DNA of 64,000 nt from Bubalus kerabau (Eukaryota; Chordata; Mammalia; Artiodactyla; Bovidae), in assembly GCF_029407905.1 (NCBI RefSeq), contig NC_073626.1:81991482-82055481 (forward strand), written 5' to 3'. The notes below the pieces were generated by a model, which saw only the letters and a program-made list of their open reading frames with translations, made no database searches and was not told the DNA's origin. Position 1 is the first letter of the stretch; each line of letters starts with the position of its first letter. Shown here in pieces: positions 22,786 to 34,187 of this stretch. A program made the position numbers and the translations under genes.

Positions 22786-23589
22786 ATCTATCAGATATAG
22801 GCCCTTAAACCTATTTCTCACTTCCACTGTATAATCATAAGGGATTTGATTTAGGTCATACCTGAATGGCCTAGTGGTTTTCCCTACTTTCTTCAATTTC
22901 AGTCTGAATTTGGTAATAAGGAGTTCATGGTCTGAGCCACAGCCAGCTCCTGGTCTTGTTTTTGCTGACTGTATAGAGCTTCTCCATCTTTGGCTACAAA
23001 GAATATAATCAATCTGATTTCGGTGTTGACCATCTGGTGATGTCCATGTGTAGAGTCTTCTCTTGTGTTGTTGGAAGAGGGTGTTTGTTATGACCAGTGC
23101 ATTTTCTTGGCAAAACTCTATTAGTCTTTGCCCTGCTTCATTCAGTATTCCAAGGCCAAATTTTCCTGTTACTCCAGGTGTTTCTTGACTTCCTACTTTT
23201 GCATTCCAGTCCCCTATAATGAAAAGGACATCTTTTTTGGGTGTCAGTTCTAAAAGGTCTTGTAGGTCTTCATAGAATCGTTCAACTTCAGCTTCTTCAG
23301 CGTTACTGGTTGGGGCATAGACTTGGATTACTGTGATATTGAATGGTTTTCCTTGGAAACGAACAGAGATCATTCTGTCATTTTTGAGATTGCATCCAAG
23401 TACTGCATCACGGACTCTTTTGTTGACCATGATTGCTACTCCATTTCTTCTGAGGGATTCCTGCCTGCAGTAGTAGATATAATGGTCATCTGAGTTAAAT
23501 TCACCCATTCCAGTCCATTTTAGTTCGCTGATTCCTAGAATGTCGATGTTCACTCTTGCCATCTCTTGTTTGACCACTTCTGAGTACAC
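22777..23589 (-). pseudogene. BovB endonuclease (APE-like) domain remnant
   Basis: In an active BovB this N-terminal domain nicks target DNA to prime reverse transcription. The visible frame of about 270 codons carries APE/exonuclease III family signatures in order: ISELKW (catalytic Glu), IQVYAPTS, FIIGDWNAKVG (catalytic Asp/Asn), RNQIDYIL, and GSDHELL (Ser-Asp-His active site). The first codons read from flanking DNA, because the element is 5'-truncated just before VVKQEMARVNIDIL. The frame ends at a stop created in the disturbed segment around 22764-22785, so it is cut off from the reverse transcriptase downstream. Not expected to be functional alone. Confidence 0.9.
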
Positions 23590-24093
23590 ATCCTCTCTTT
23601 TACGTTGTCACCTGTTGATGTGTCTGTAAGCAATGCCTGCAACTACGAGCAGGGAGAATGGAAAGATGGAACGAATGGGAATCACAGTTCCAATGGATGT
23701 GGATGAATTGACCAATCCTGGGCTTACTTGACTTCCACACGTGTGGTTATCAGAGATAATAAATTCCCTGAAAGCACCTTAACTGATCAGTTTCTAGTCC
23801 CTTCAACTACACTAGTGAGTATGCAGGTTCCACTTCTTTTTCTTCCTCATCCTCCAACTCTACCTACCTATCATTTATTTATCATCAATCTATAATTCTG
23901 TCCTCCTGTCTTAGTTTCGTTTCTGAAAGTCTTTCTTTTCAGCTCTTAAAATAATTTCTAATTGATCTCCCTGTCTGTAGCACTGGTCTCTGACTACATC
24001 CAGCAGACTGCAACCATCCTGCCTTTTCTAGAAGGGAAATGAAATCACATTATTCTTTCACTTAAATTCTTAAATAGTGTCTTATTATTGGGA

Positions 24094-25847
24094 GATAAGA
24101 AAGCCTTCCTCAGCAAGCAATGAAAAGAAATAGAGGAAAACAATAGAATGGGAAAGACTAGAGATCTCTTCAAGAAAATTAGAGATACCAGGGGAACAAA
24201 TATATCATGAAAAAATGAGCACAATAAAGGACAGAAACGGTATGGACCTAACAGAAGCAGAAGATATTAAGAAGAGGTAGCAAGAATACACAGAAGAATT
24301 ATATAAAAAAGATCTTCATGATCCAGATAACAACAATGGTGTGATCACTCATGTAGAGCCAGACATCCTGGGATGCGAAGTCAAGTGGGTCTTAGGAAGC
24401 ATCACTACGAACAAAGTTAATGGAGGTGATGGAATTCCAGTTGAGCTATTTCAAATCCTGAAAGATGATGCTGTGAAAGTGTTGTACTCAATATGCCAGC
24501 AAATCTGAAAAACTCAGAAGTGGCCACAGGACTAGAAAAGGTCAGTTTTCATTCCAATCCCAAAGAAAGGCAATGACCAAGAATGTTCAAACTACTGCAC
24601 AATTGTACCCATCTCACACACTAGCAACCTAATGATCAAAATTCTCCAAGCCAGGCTTCAACAGTACGTGAACTGTGAACTTCCAGATGTTCAAGCTGGA
24701 TTTGGAAAAGGCAGAGGAACCAGAGATCAAATTGCCAACATCCGTTGGATCATGGAAAAAGCAAGAGAGTTTCAGAAAAACATCTACTTTTGCTTTATTG
24801 ACTACGCCAAAGCCTTTGACTGTGTGGATCACAACAAACTGTGGAAAATTCTTCAAGAGATGGGAATACCAGACTACCTGACTGGCCTCCTGAGAAATCT
24901 GTATGCAGGTTGAGAAGCAACAGTTAGAACTGGACATGGAACAACAGAGTGGTTCCTAATAGCAAAAGGAGTACATCAAGGCTGTATATTGTCACCCTGC
25001 TTATTTAACTTATATGCAGAGTACATGATGAGAAATGCTGGGCTGGATGAAGCACAAGCTGGAATCAAGATTGCCGCAAGAAATGCAGATGACACCATGT
25101 TTATGGCAGAAAGAAAACTAAAAAGCCTCTTGATGAAAGTGAAAGAGAAGGGTGAAAAAGTTGGCTTAAAACTTAACATTCAGAAAACAAAGTTCATGGC
25201 ATCTGGTCCCATCACTTCATGGCAAATAGAGGGGGAAACAATGGAAACAGTGACAGACTTTACTTTTTGGGGCCCCAAAATCACTGCAGACGGTGACTGC
25301 AGCCATGAAATTAAAAGACGTTTACTCCTTGGAAGAAACAGACAACCGAGACAGCATATTAAAAGCAGAGACATTACTTTGCCAACAAAGGTCCGTCTAG
25401 TCAAGGCTATGGTTTTTCCAGTAGTCATGCATGGATGTTAGAGTTGGACTATAAAGAAAGCTGAGCGCCGAAGAATTGATGCTGTTGAACTGTGGTTTGG
25501 AGAAGACTCTTGAGAGTCCCTTAGACTGCAAGGAGATCCAAACAGTCTATCCTAAAGGAAATCAGGCCTGAATATTCATTGGAAGGACTGATGTTGAAGC
25601 TGAAACTCCAATACTTTGGCCACCTGATGTGAAGAACTGACTCACTGGAAAAGACCCTGATGCTGGGAAAGATTGAAGGTGGGAGGAGAAGGGGATAGCA
25701 GAAGATGAGATGGTTGGATGGCATCACTGACGTGAAGGACATGAGTTTGAGTAAGCTCCAGGAGTTGGTGATGGACAGAGAAGCCTGGCGTGCTGCAGTC
25801 CATGGGGTTGCAAAGAGTTGGACACAACTGAGCGACTGACTGAACTG
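24094..25847 (+). mobile_element. BovB LINE, 5'-truncated, 1.75 kb
   Basis: Sense copy starting gataagaaagccttcctcag and ending gagcgactgactgaactg. Target duplication attattggga (24084-24093) and attactggga (25848-25857), one mismatch. It begins in the region between the endonuclease and reverse transcriptase and runs to the true 3' end. It is inactive: many stops, frameshifts and internal deletions. Confidence 0.95.
24632..25441 (+). pseudogene. BovB reverse transcriptase remnant
   Basis: Two frames. 24632-24913 carries LPDVQAGFGKGRGTRDQIAN and motif A FIDYAKAFDCVDH, then a stop after LRNLYAG. 24989-25441 resumes with MSPCLFNLYAEYM and reads RNADDTMFMAE: the segment normally between 'AGRN' and 'YADD' is deleted, so the motif C Tyr is lost. 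It then continues through KVGLKLNIQKTKFMASG to MVFPVVMHGC and stops. Clearly dead. Confidence 0.9.
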
Positions 25848-26262
25848 ATTACTGGGAATGGTGAATATAAGTCCAAACTATTTTCATGTTTACAGGGTAT
25901 TCTATAATCTGGTTCTTTCCAAGTTTTCTATCCTGGAATACTCTTTATTAGGTATTGTTTAGCTGGCTCCTGGTCATCCTTCAAGACCCAGTTTAAAAGC
26001 AAGAAGTCCACTCTGCAGCAGTGCTGAGCCATCATGGTCAGTGATCACTCCCTCTCTGTGCCACCTCAGTATCTTGTACATAATTTCATCAGAACTTTCA
26101 TCACTATGATTTTGTAATTGTTTATAAACCTATCTTCTTCAGTAAACCACAAACTCTTGAAGCCAGAGACCATGCCTTATTTACCTCTGAATCTTTAGAG
26201 CTCAATCCAGTGATTTGCTCATACTAGCTGTTTAAGAAATATATTGTGATTGATTCTAGAGG

Positions 26263-27002
26263 GAGGTCTTCAGTGCAAGGGTGGGACATTTTAACTCAAG
26301 AGAGCTTAACTTTCAGCCTGAGAAATGTATATAGCATCTCTTCTATCTTTACCTTGAACTGATAATGCCTACGTCATAATATGGGGGAGATCAATGTCAT
26401 AATCACCAGGATCCTGTCAATGAGATTAGAATAAATTATAATTATTTTTTATTTGCATTTTTTTGGGAAAATGATTCAGGAGTTCTTGGTAAACACTCTC
26501 TCAGAAGTAAAAAAATTGCTTTAAATAATGACCCAAGTATGAACTGTTCAATAGATCAATACATAAAGAAGTAGTTACTGCGTGTATAAGATCCAGTGAT
26601 CCAAAGGGGAAAACAATGTGATTTTTATCCCCATTCACAAGGAAAAATACAAATTTGGCTTAGGGTATATCATATTGTTCACAGAAATAAGGCAGCCTTG
26701 ATCCATGCTCACTTCATGTGGAGATAATTTATGGCCTTCTCCACAAAATGTATGAAATGGATTTATTACACGACCCTCTGGGCATATGTGCTTTATATTA
26801 AAGGACTGATCAAATGATCATATTGACAGCAAAGTGAACCAAGGAATAAAATTCTACAGCAAAAATTCCTCATGATCATTCTTCAGAGACTACTCTAGTA
26901 GTCCCAGTTCAAGCAGAAGTCAGTATATACTGAAACCAGATTTTAAATTTAGAAGACTTCTCTGATTTTAGAATCTGCCTAATTTTGACCTGGAAAAGCC
27001 TA
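26263..27002. other. Unique stretch, nothing recognised
   Basis: No repeat or gene recognised. Confidence 0.5.
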
Positions 27003-27235
27003 CAGGTTAAAGCATGGTCCCCCGAGGAAGGTCACCCAGGTAGGAATCCTACTGCTCACTGGCTGTGTACCCTTGATAGAGTTCCCTGAGCTTTCATTTC
27101 CCCAAGTGTAAGAGGGGGTGATGGTAATGCCTATCTATAGAATTGTCAAGAGGATTTAAATGCGTTAATGTTTGTAAAACACACTTAGAACACTGCCTGG
27201 CACATAGGAAGTGTTATGCAAGTGTTTGATGGATA
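27003..27235 (+). repeat. MIR SINE
   Basis: Sense MIR with most landmarks: ctcactggctgtgtaccctt, ctttcatttccccaagtgta, gaattgtcaagaggatttaa, cacttagaacactgcctggc, acataggaagtgttatg. Better preserved than the MIR at 2760. Confidence 0.85.
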
Positions 27236-27804
27236 AACAAGAATTTGTATTCATCTCCTGACACAGCTCCAGCAAATAATCTAAAGTGGGGATCTTTGCA
27301 TTTATGCTACATTTACACAAAAGGACAACTAGAAAAAAAATAATGTAGCTAGGAAAAAGGGGAGGCACTTAACTTAAGAATTTAGTTAGGTCAATACAAA
27401 TGGTAATCTTAAAGCTCTAGTTAGGCATTTTTGTAATTAAGGGAAAGGTAGAAAAACCACTATTTAAAACATCTCCTTATAGAATAAGGATTTGCACAAT
27501 CTGACAGGAAAAGGAAGAACACAGGGCTGATGGAAGGAGCTAACCAGGATTTGCTCAAGAATGTGGACACCGACCCTATTCTGGGGAGGGGTTGAGAGAG
27601 ATGGGGTCTTTCTACTGGAGATATACTTTTCCTCCTCTGTATCAGTTTTAAATCCTTGCCTCTGATGTTGTCCTTGAGAAGTGTATGGTTGTATGGGTCA
27701 GGGAGTGATGGGAATTGGGGGTAGGGACGGGTGGTTCAACAACAGTCTGTTAGAGATTTAAGAATAGGAAAGCTTCAAGGAAGGAGAGAGGAAGTGGGAT
27801 GAAT
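27236..27804. other. Unique stretch, nothing recognised
   Basis: No repeat or gene recognised. Confidence 0.5.
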
Positions 27805-28058
27805 GGGGAGATTGGGATTGACATATAGATACTATTGATACTATGTATAAAATAGATAACTAATGAGAACCCACTGTATAGCTCAGGGAACTCAGTGTCC
27901 TGTTGTGACCTACATAAGAAGAACAATTCAAAAAGAGAGAGGATATATATATATATATATATGGATAGTTTATTCATTTTGCTGCACAGTAGAAACTAAC
28001 ACAACATTGTAAAGCAACTATACTTCAATAACAATTAGAAAAAAAAACATAAAAAAAG
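27805..28058 (+). mobile_element. L1 3' end fragment
   Basis: Ruminant-type L1 3' UTR in sense: gggattgacatatagatact, aaaatagataactaatgaga, acccactgtatagctcaggg, acacaacattgtaaagcaac, with an A-rich end. An internal (AT)n run at 27943-27961 is a normal expansion site of this 3' UTR. Confidence 0.85.
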
Positions 28059-28944
28059 GAAAGCTTGCCCATAGCTTATCCAAGTGGTGACATCTTAGAT
28101 GGAACCAGACTCACAGTGCTCATCCTGGCCTCGTAGTACCAGAGGGCAGAGGCATTCAAGTTCACTCCCATTGCCCTAGTTGACCCCAAGTGGGGTGTAA
28201 GTCTAGACTGAACATCTCAGCTTAGGAGAAATAGTTTTTCAGGAAAAAAAGGTGCTACAATCTCAGCTGAGGCCAACTCACTGGGTGGAATTGGATTTTC
28301 CAATCGGTAGGTTAAAACGGTCTTAGCAGATGTGCAAAAGGAGCAGGAGTCAAACCTGAGTGCCAGGGAGCAAGCCTGGGACTGAGCATGCCTTCAAGGG
28401 GATACCCCTGAAAGGACTGACTTTCTTCTAGTGATTTATTGTACTAGGTGATGGTCTGATGAAGTACAGAGTTAAAAAGAAATCCCTACCTCTTTCGGAA
28501 TTCTCTTTAGTTATTGCTAACTCCAGAGAAGTCTGAACCACTTGTCCATCCTTCCATGGTGGTGGTTGTACAGAAAACAGAGGAGGAATGCAAAGGGAAG
28601 TGGGCCCAACCTTCACCCTTCTGTTTGCATCTGTGTAGATTGTAGCTGTGTAGATTCGATACCATCTGTGTCTATAATTTCCACACTGTAACCACTTGGC
28701 ACAGAGTGATTCTTGATTCATGGTGAAGCTGGGAATTACAGGAGCAACAGGGAATTTAGAGAAGCAGAGGTGGAAAGCTCTGAAGGGATTTACAATGACA
28801 TTCACCTTCCTCAATGTATACTACAAGAAAGGGTCTTTTTGATGTTGCGGTAATAATATGTTTTATTACCCAATAATAAATTAGCTGTTTTCTTTGAAAA
28901 AACCTTTTCAACAGTATTGGTTATTACTACCATCACCATCATTA
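28059..28944. other. Unique stretch with a 128-codon antisense ORF
   Basis: The minus-strand frame at 28428-28814 is one of the longest frames outside repeats. Its peptide (containing WLQCGNYRHRWYRIYTATIY) matches no family I recognise. There is no promoter, splice or poly(A) context. It could be chance or a decayed pseudogene. Confidence 0.3.
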
Positions 28945-29160
28945 TTATTTGGACTCTATCATTATTGAGCACTTATGTGGCAGGTACGGTGCCAAAGGCT
29001 TTATTTACACTCTTCCATTTTATCCTTAAAATATTATGCCCATTTTGTTGGTGAGAATATCAAGGCCAGAGAGGTTAAGAAACACAATAGCATTGCAAAG
29101 TTAGTGACAGAGTCAGGATTAAAACCCAGATCAGTCTGACTTGAACAAGGGTAGTAAGAA
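28945..29160 (+). repeat. Ancient MIR/L2-class relic
   Basis: Contains attattgagcacttatgtgg, ggctttatttacactcttcc, ggccagagaggttaagaaac, gttagtgacagagtcaggat and aaaacccagatcagtctgac, the full order of the old 'gagcacttactatgtgcc...gaggttaagtaactt...cccaggtctgtctgac' repeat. Confidence 0.65.
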
Positions 29161-29209
29161 TGCAGCCAACATAGAAAATGAACACATTAACTACCAAACA
29201 TCATTTCTT

Positions 29210-29440
29210 TAAAGAGAATCAAATAATGCTGTAGAGCTTCATTACCATTTCCCCATATTTATTTAATTTGACCTTATAACCTCCCTGTAAGGCAAGTGAT
29301 GTATAACTCCTGTGTAGCAGACGAGGAGCCCAAGACATTGTATGTGAACAACTAACCTAAGGTGAAACTGACAGGTAGGCTTCCTGGCTGAAAATCCTCC
29401 TCTTCCCACTCGTCTGCACTAATAGGAACGATCTAGATTC
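29210..29440 (+). repeat. Second ancient relic of the same type
   Basis: ttgaccttataacctccctg, gacgaggagcccaagacatt and ggtgaaactgacaggta resemble the '...cacaacaaccctgtgaggta...gaggaaactgaggc' part of the previous family, more diverged. Confidence 0.4.
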
Positions 29441-30471
29441 AACAGATCTTTTATGATGTCGAAGCCCATCCAAATTCAGAGTAAGAGGCAGACCTGCCAT
29501 TTGCATCTGTGTTGATTTAGTAGCTATAGTGATTCAGAAAAGCTGACTAGTGGGAATGATTGGAAATGAGCAGGGGAAATTGCTTTCAATGTATCACTCA
29601 TGAATCAATGGTTCTTGCTGATTTGAACAGTTGGAAAAAAGTTTACTGATATGAAATTGGAAAAGCAGTTGTAGAGAAGCCCTGAGGCTGAACAGAGCTT
29701 TGTCAGCCTTCACAGAGGGCTTTTATCTTCTCATTTGACTTCATGAACAGTGAGCACAATGAAAACGGATGCTACCTCCTAAATGAGAACTCAGCAGCAA
29801 GAGGGAATCTGAAGTTTGGCCCCTGAATTCATAAGGAAATCTTTACATGATTCCTTTACACGATAAGGAAATCTTTACATGAACAATTCTAGATCCAAGC
29901 ACTTCTGTTAAATGCTCAGTGAAGCATGACATTCAAGGATTTTATGCATTTGTTCCAATTAGCTAGTTGATTTACTCCAGCAATAGGAAATAAAATATTT
30001 CTAATAATATGATATAGACCAGTGCACTGTGGTGTCGATCAATGAAAATTATACTGCATTCTCATAGCTTCTTAACTACAACACAGTGAAGAACCTGACT
30101 GGAATGGCACGTGAACTCTTTCTAGATGACCAAAGAGAAGTTCTGTCCCAGGAGAGCTGTGTCACTATCAGCTGAAATCTGAAAACAAGGACTAAGGAAA
30201 ATAAAAGCTGCTCGGGAATGATAATCTGGTACACAAAGCCCTTTTTGGAATCTGCTTCTTTGTTGATAATCACAGGCTGTGCGGCTAGTGGTTTTCACTC
30301 TGTTCTGCACTGCTGTGACCATGACCACTTTCCCCAGATCTTTCACTTCTGCTACTAACAGATTTGGTCCTCTGGCTCAGATTCTCCCTTTATTATTCAG
30401 CTATGGAAATTTTGACTTTGACTTATACCAAATGGCAATCATTACCTAAAACAAAGTACTTTACTTTTGGG
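29441..30471. other. Unique stretch, nothing recognised
   Basis: A small exact repeat aaggaaatctttacatga occurs twice near 29832 and 29864. No other feature recognised. Confidence 0.5.
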
Positions 30472-30685
30472 TGAAAGTGAAAGTGTTAGTCACTTAAGTC
30501 ATGTCTAACTCTTTGTGACCCCACGGAGTGTAAGCCCACCAGGCTCCTCTGTCCATGGAATTCTCCAGGCAAGAATACGGGAGTGGGTTGCCATTTCCTT
30601 CTCCAGGGGATCTTCCCAACCCAGGGATCGAATCCAGGGTTCCTGCATTGCAGACAGCTTCTTTTACTGTCTAAGCCACCAGGAT
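30472..30685 (-). mobile_element. Bov-tA SINE
   Basis: Antisense copy: tgaaagtgaaagtgttagtc, ctctttgtgaccccacggag, ttctccaggcaagaatacgg, gggatcgaatccagggttcc (complement of the tRNA B box), ending ctaagccaccagg. The 5' head has lost its outermost bases. Confidence 0.95.
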
Positions 30686-30867
30686 AAGACAATTATATAT
30701 TATTTTAACACACGAACTTCCTCAGGGCCACAGATTTATGTTGACCATGTGGTATAAGTCAGAAGTGCACAGGAAATGAATGGGCAGACCAATACATGTT
30801 GATGGTTCAATGCTTCTTATACCATGGTAATAGATATTGTCTTTAAATATTGCATTTTAAAACAGCT

Positions 30868-30888
30868 TAAAACAAAACAAAACAAAAC
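30868..30888. repeat. (AAAAC)n simple repeat
   Basis: Four tandem aaaac units within an A-rich stretch. Confidence 0.9.
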
Positions 30889-31059
30889 CTTAAACTGCCA
30901 TAAAAACACTAAGTCCTCATTCACTCAAAGCACTAGTTGGATACAAGAGGGTGACCACTTCTGTTACCACTACTCACATGTGGTTTTCACATTGTCATAC
31001 TATCAATAACACTGCGTCCTACTGTGCTTGAAATGCTCTGTAATCTCCTTTTTATACAT

Positions 31060-31310
31060 CATTGTACATAGGCTTTCTAAATATTTACACAGTCCAGGGA
31101 GCCATAATTTTTATTGTCAGAGATTTATCACTGTATTAACTTTACAAATTTTGTCTCACCACTCTTAATTGTTGAGCATTCGGGTTGTTTCCAGTTGTGT
31201 GCTTTTACAAATAAGGTAGTTATAAACATCTTTGAACAAGTAGGCTTAAAAGCTACTTTCTTTAGATAATTCCCCAGGGTGGGGATACCAACTCAAAGGT
31301 CATGATCATC
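31060..31310 (-). mobile_element. Old L1 fragment
   Basis: Antisense of old L1 3' sequence: tgttgagcattcgggttgtt, tccagttgtgtgcttttaca, tttctttagataattcccca, ggataccaactcaaaggtca. These follow the familiar 'gacatttaggttgtttcc...ttctttaggataaattcc...gctgggtcaaagg' order. Diverged. Confidence 0.6.
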
Positions 31311-33237
31311 TCATTTAGCTCTTGCAGCTCCGAATGCTCTCTAAAAATAACGTGCTAATTAGCATGGCACCTGGGCAACTAAATTCTATTTTCACCTTCA
31401 TGAATGTTTATACCGTCATGAAAAAAAGGATATAGCTTCAGAGCTCTCCAAAAGCAACAGGCTATGAACATTGTCTGCAGCTATGCATGCCCACAGGACT
31501 CCTCAGAGGCACATATTAATATGTCTCCTTGTGGTTGGCTATCAATCTGTGGGCCCAGCGACAGGTGCCACCATGTATGACAATGTGCTCCATGCATTTG
31601 AGCTGGGCTGCTGGAATTCAGTACTTGGGCATCTTGGGGAACAGAGTCAGGGAGCAACGGAGTTTAAGAAGGAAACTGGCTAGATAAGGTGGCTTGGATT
31701 ACTCTCAGCTAGGAATTCCTCATGTCATCTTTTTCATGCTGATTTACATCTACCATTGCTGGTTACTCCTAAGACCGACCCTCTCCTGTTGCCACTGCTA
31801 ATGGTCATGCTTATTTCTGCTCTATGCAGTCATCAGCCCCGGCTTCTGCCAGAGGTTACTAGCCTGGAAAAACTGCTTTTAAATCTAATGAGATGGGTGG
31901 TGTCCTTAAGTCAGAGGAAGTTAATGACCACAGAAACTTTGCTGAATTTCATTTCCTCTGACTGCAGGACTTGGCATTTGAAACCAAGATTAGCTAGAAG
32001 GGCATATTGTCTCTTTGACCTCTATTCCTGCCCTCGCCAGAGTCTCTGGGCAGCCATCTGGGCGGGATCAGACAGTATCTTCTCCATCCCCACCCCATGC
32101 TAAGCAGTCACCTCACCCTTCCTGATTATTTGCTCTTAAAGGCATCAGCTCTGTTGGGGATAAGAAGATAAATTCCCAACTAGCTTCACAGTAAGAAAAT
32201 GTGTGGCAAATGATTAAACTTTCTTCTTTCAGATTCCAGAAAAATAACTCCCACTCTGCTGGTGAAGGCATCACATAATGACTCAGAGGCAGGCATTAGG
32301 GGGAGGTGGGAAGGGAGTATAATGGATCTCACACCTCACTTGGCTCCAGCAAATAACAATTGCATGGACTCTCAGCTTTTACCATCTTCTCTCTCACCAT
32401 CATCAGATGCAGTTGACACAAAGATAAATAGAGAAATGGCCCCTGGTGGACCACTAACGTTTGGGATTTTTTTCCTCTGTTGAGTTCAATGATTAAACCT
32501 GTTGCATTCAATGATTAAACCTCATTGAAAAAGGTATTACATTTTTTGGACCCTCTTTATTCTTTCTAATCACTTTTCTTTTTCTTTCAAACTTAACTTG
32601 TTTAGTATGAGATGGGGAGGAGGGTGGGTATAACTGAAGACAGAAATGGTAAACTGAAAACTCTACCATATTCCCCCATGAGTGCTGACCTACAACACAT
32701 AGCCCGCTCCTGTTTCATGTTCTCTGCCATCCACTATAAATTACATGTCCCACCAGCCTCTGCCCACACCTTAGGGGGAACTCTCCAGTAATCAGAGGAG
32801 TCACAGAGTCAAAAGCTCTGTTATTTAACCTAAAATGTTTCTTTCTTTAATGTATTCTTATTATTCTCTCTTTATGGTTACTGTTAAGATAATTTCATCA
32901 TCTTGTAAACAGAGCTTTTAAAGGGACTTGGAGAGATACCATAATTAGATTCACCTATGTAGGAAGGCTTCACAGACAATTTAAGTTTTTAGAAATATAT
33001 TTAGAAAAATACATGCATACTTTTCTACTGAAAATCTTTAAGTGCATGCTCTGTTAAAATAACCTTCCCTCCAGGAGTGGGGATGGTGTATACTTACTTA
33101 TTTTATTTATGGAATAATTAAGATAACACACTACATTCCTTTGGATGAGTAGATCCTTTCATAGTGCTGTTGTATCATCTAATATTGCAATTCTTTGATT
33201 CTGAATATGTGTGCATTTTTAATTTTGCTTAATTGTT
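31311..33237. other. Unique stretch, nothing recognised
   Basis: A 115-codon frame at 31756-32103 and a 70-codon frame at 31471-31683 have no motif. The word attcaatgattaaacct repeats in tandem-like fashion near 32485-32520. Confidence 0.45.
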
Positions 33238-33872
33238 CTGAAATTCACATAAGAGACTACTAACCATTTTTAATGGAACAATGCAGTGTCATTTAGTATA
33301 TTTACCATGTTGTACACCACCACCGGAGAAGGCAATGGCACCCCACCCCAGTACTCTTGCCTGGAAAATCCCATGGACGGAGGATCCTGGTGGGCTGCAG
33401 TCCACGAGGTCGTTAAGAGTCGAACAAGACTGAGTGACTTCACTTTCACTTTTCACTTTCATGCATTGGAGAAGGAAATGGCAAACCACTCCAGTGTTCT
33501 TGCCTGGAGAATCCTAGGGACGGGGGAGCCTGGTGGGCTGCCATCTATGGGGTCACACAGAGTCGGACACGACTGAAGCGACTTAGCAGCAGCAGCAGCA
33601 CACCACCACCTCTCCCGACTTTGGAAATCATTTCATCATCCCAAAAGGACACCTTTTACCCATTAAGCAGTCACTCTCTGTTCTCCTCTCTCTTCAGCCC
33701 TTGGAACCACCAAGGGCTTTCTGTTTCTCTGGATTTATCTATTCTAGAAATTACATATAAATGGAATCAAACAGTATGTGGCCATCTAAGTCAGGCTTCT
33801 TTCACTCAGCATAATGATGTCAAGGTTGGTCCACGTTGTAGCATGTATCACTACTTCACTCCCACATATTTT
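33238..33872 (-). mobile_element. Old L1 fragment split by BovA2
   Basis: The left part (33238-33324) reads ctactaaccatttttaatgg, aacaatgcagtgtcatttag, tatatttaccatgttgtaca. The right part (33600-33872) reads aggacaccttttacccatta, ggaaccaccaagggctttct, acatataaatggaatcaaac and ctttcactcagcataatgat, all in the order of the antisense 3' region of L1M/MA-type elements. A BovA2 and then a CHR SINE were later inserted or landed next to it. Confidence 0.75.
33325..33599 (+). mobile_element. BovA2 SINE, two BovA units
   Basis: Unit 1 starts ggagaaggcaatggcacccc and ends cactttcacttttcactttc. Unit 2 starts gcattggagaaggaaatggc and ends cgacttagcagcagcagcag. An exact 11-bp target-site duplication acaccaccacc flanks it (33314-33324 and 33600-33610). 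A clean, ruminant-specific insertion. Confidence 0.95.
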
Positions 33873-34187
33873 CTTTTTTAATAATAATTTATTTATTTAT
33901 TTTTGGCTATGCTGGGCCTTTGCTGATGTGCGGGCTTTCCTCTAACTGTGGCCAGCAGGGACTATTCTCTAGTTGCGGCGTGTGGGCTTCTCCCGTTGCA
34001 CAGCATAGGCTCTAGGGCATGTGGGCTTCAGTAGCTGCAGTTCCTGGGCACGAGCGCACAGGCTCAGTAGTTGTGGCACGCGTGGTTGGGTGCTCTGTAG
34101 CACGTGGGATCCTCCATGACCAGACATCAAACCCATGTTTCCTGCATTGGCAGGTGGGCTCTTCACCACTGGGCCACTAGGGAGCCA
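33873..34187 (-). mobile_element. CHR-type tRNA-Glu SINE, long form
   Basis: Antisense: T-rich left edge (tttatttatttatttttggc), tagttgcggcgtgtgggctt, ttcagtagctgcagttcctg, cagtagttgtggcacgcgtg, cctgcattggcaggtgggct, ending accactgggccactagggag. It directly follows the L1 fragment. Confidence 0.85.

Larger units (their letters stand above)
20805..23577 (-). mobile_element. BovB LINE (RTE clade), 5'-truncated, 2.8 kb
   Basis: The longest mobile element in the window. Its 3' end is at the left (tcagttcagttcagtcgctc is the reverse complement of the BovB terminus) and its truncated 5' end lies near 23577 inside the endonuclease domain. The flanks share ttctgagta (20796-20804 and 23578-23586), a likely target-site duplication. 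It keeps endonuclease and reverse-transcriptase segments, but they are broken into separate frames, and a 22-bp palindrome with a tandem-like disturbance lies at 22764-22785. It makes a head-to-head inverted pair with the BovB at 24094-25847. Confidence 0.95.
23935..26262 (+). repeat. L2 LINE 3' region split by BovB
   Basis: The left part (about 23935-24093) has L2-like pieces: cagcagactgcaaccatcct, aatgaaatcacattattctt. The right part (25848-26262) continues with ataagtccaaact, tattctataatctgg, cttcaagacccagttt, atcttgtacataatttcatc, attttgtaattgtttataaa and accacaaactcttgaagcca, the well-known L2 3' end order. The BovB at 24094-25847 sits exactly between the two, with a duplicated target. 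Confidence 0.7.

Noticed and set aside
33286..33576. 96-codon plus-strand ORF
   Set aside because: Translation of the BovA2 SINE; the same peptide words recur in every Bov-family SINE in the window.
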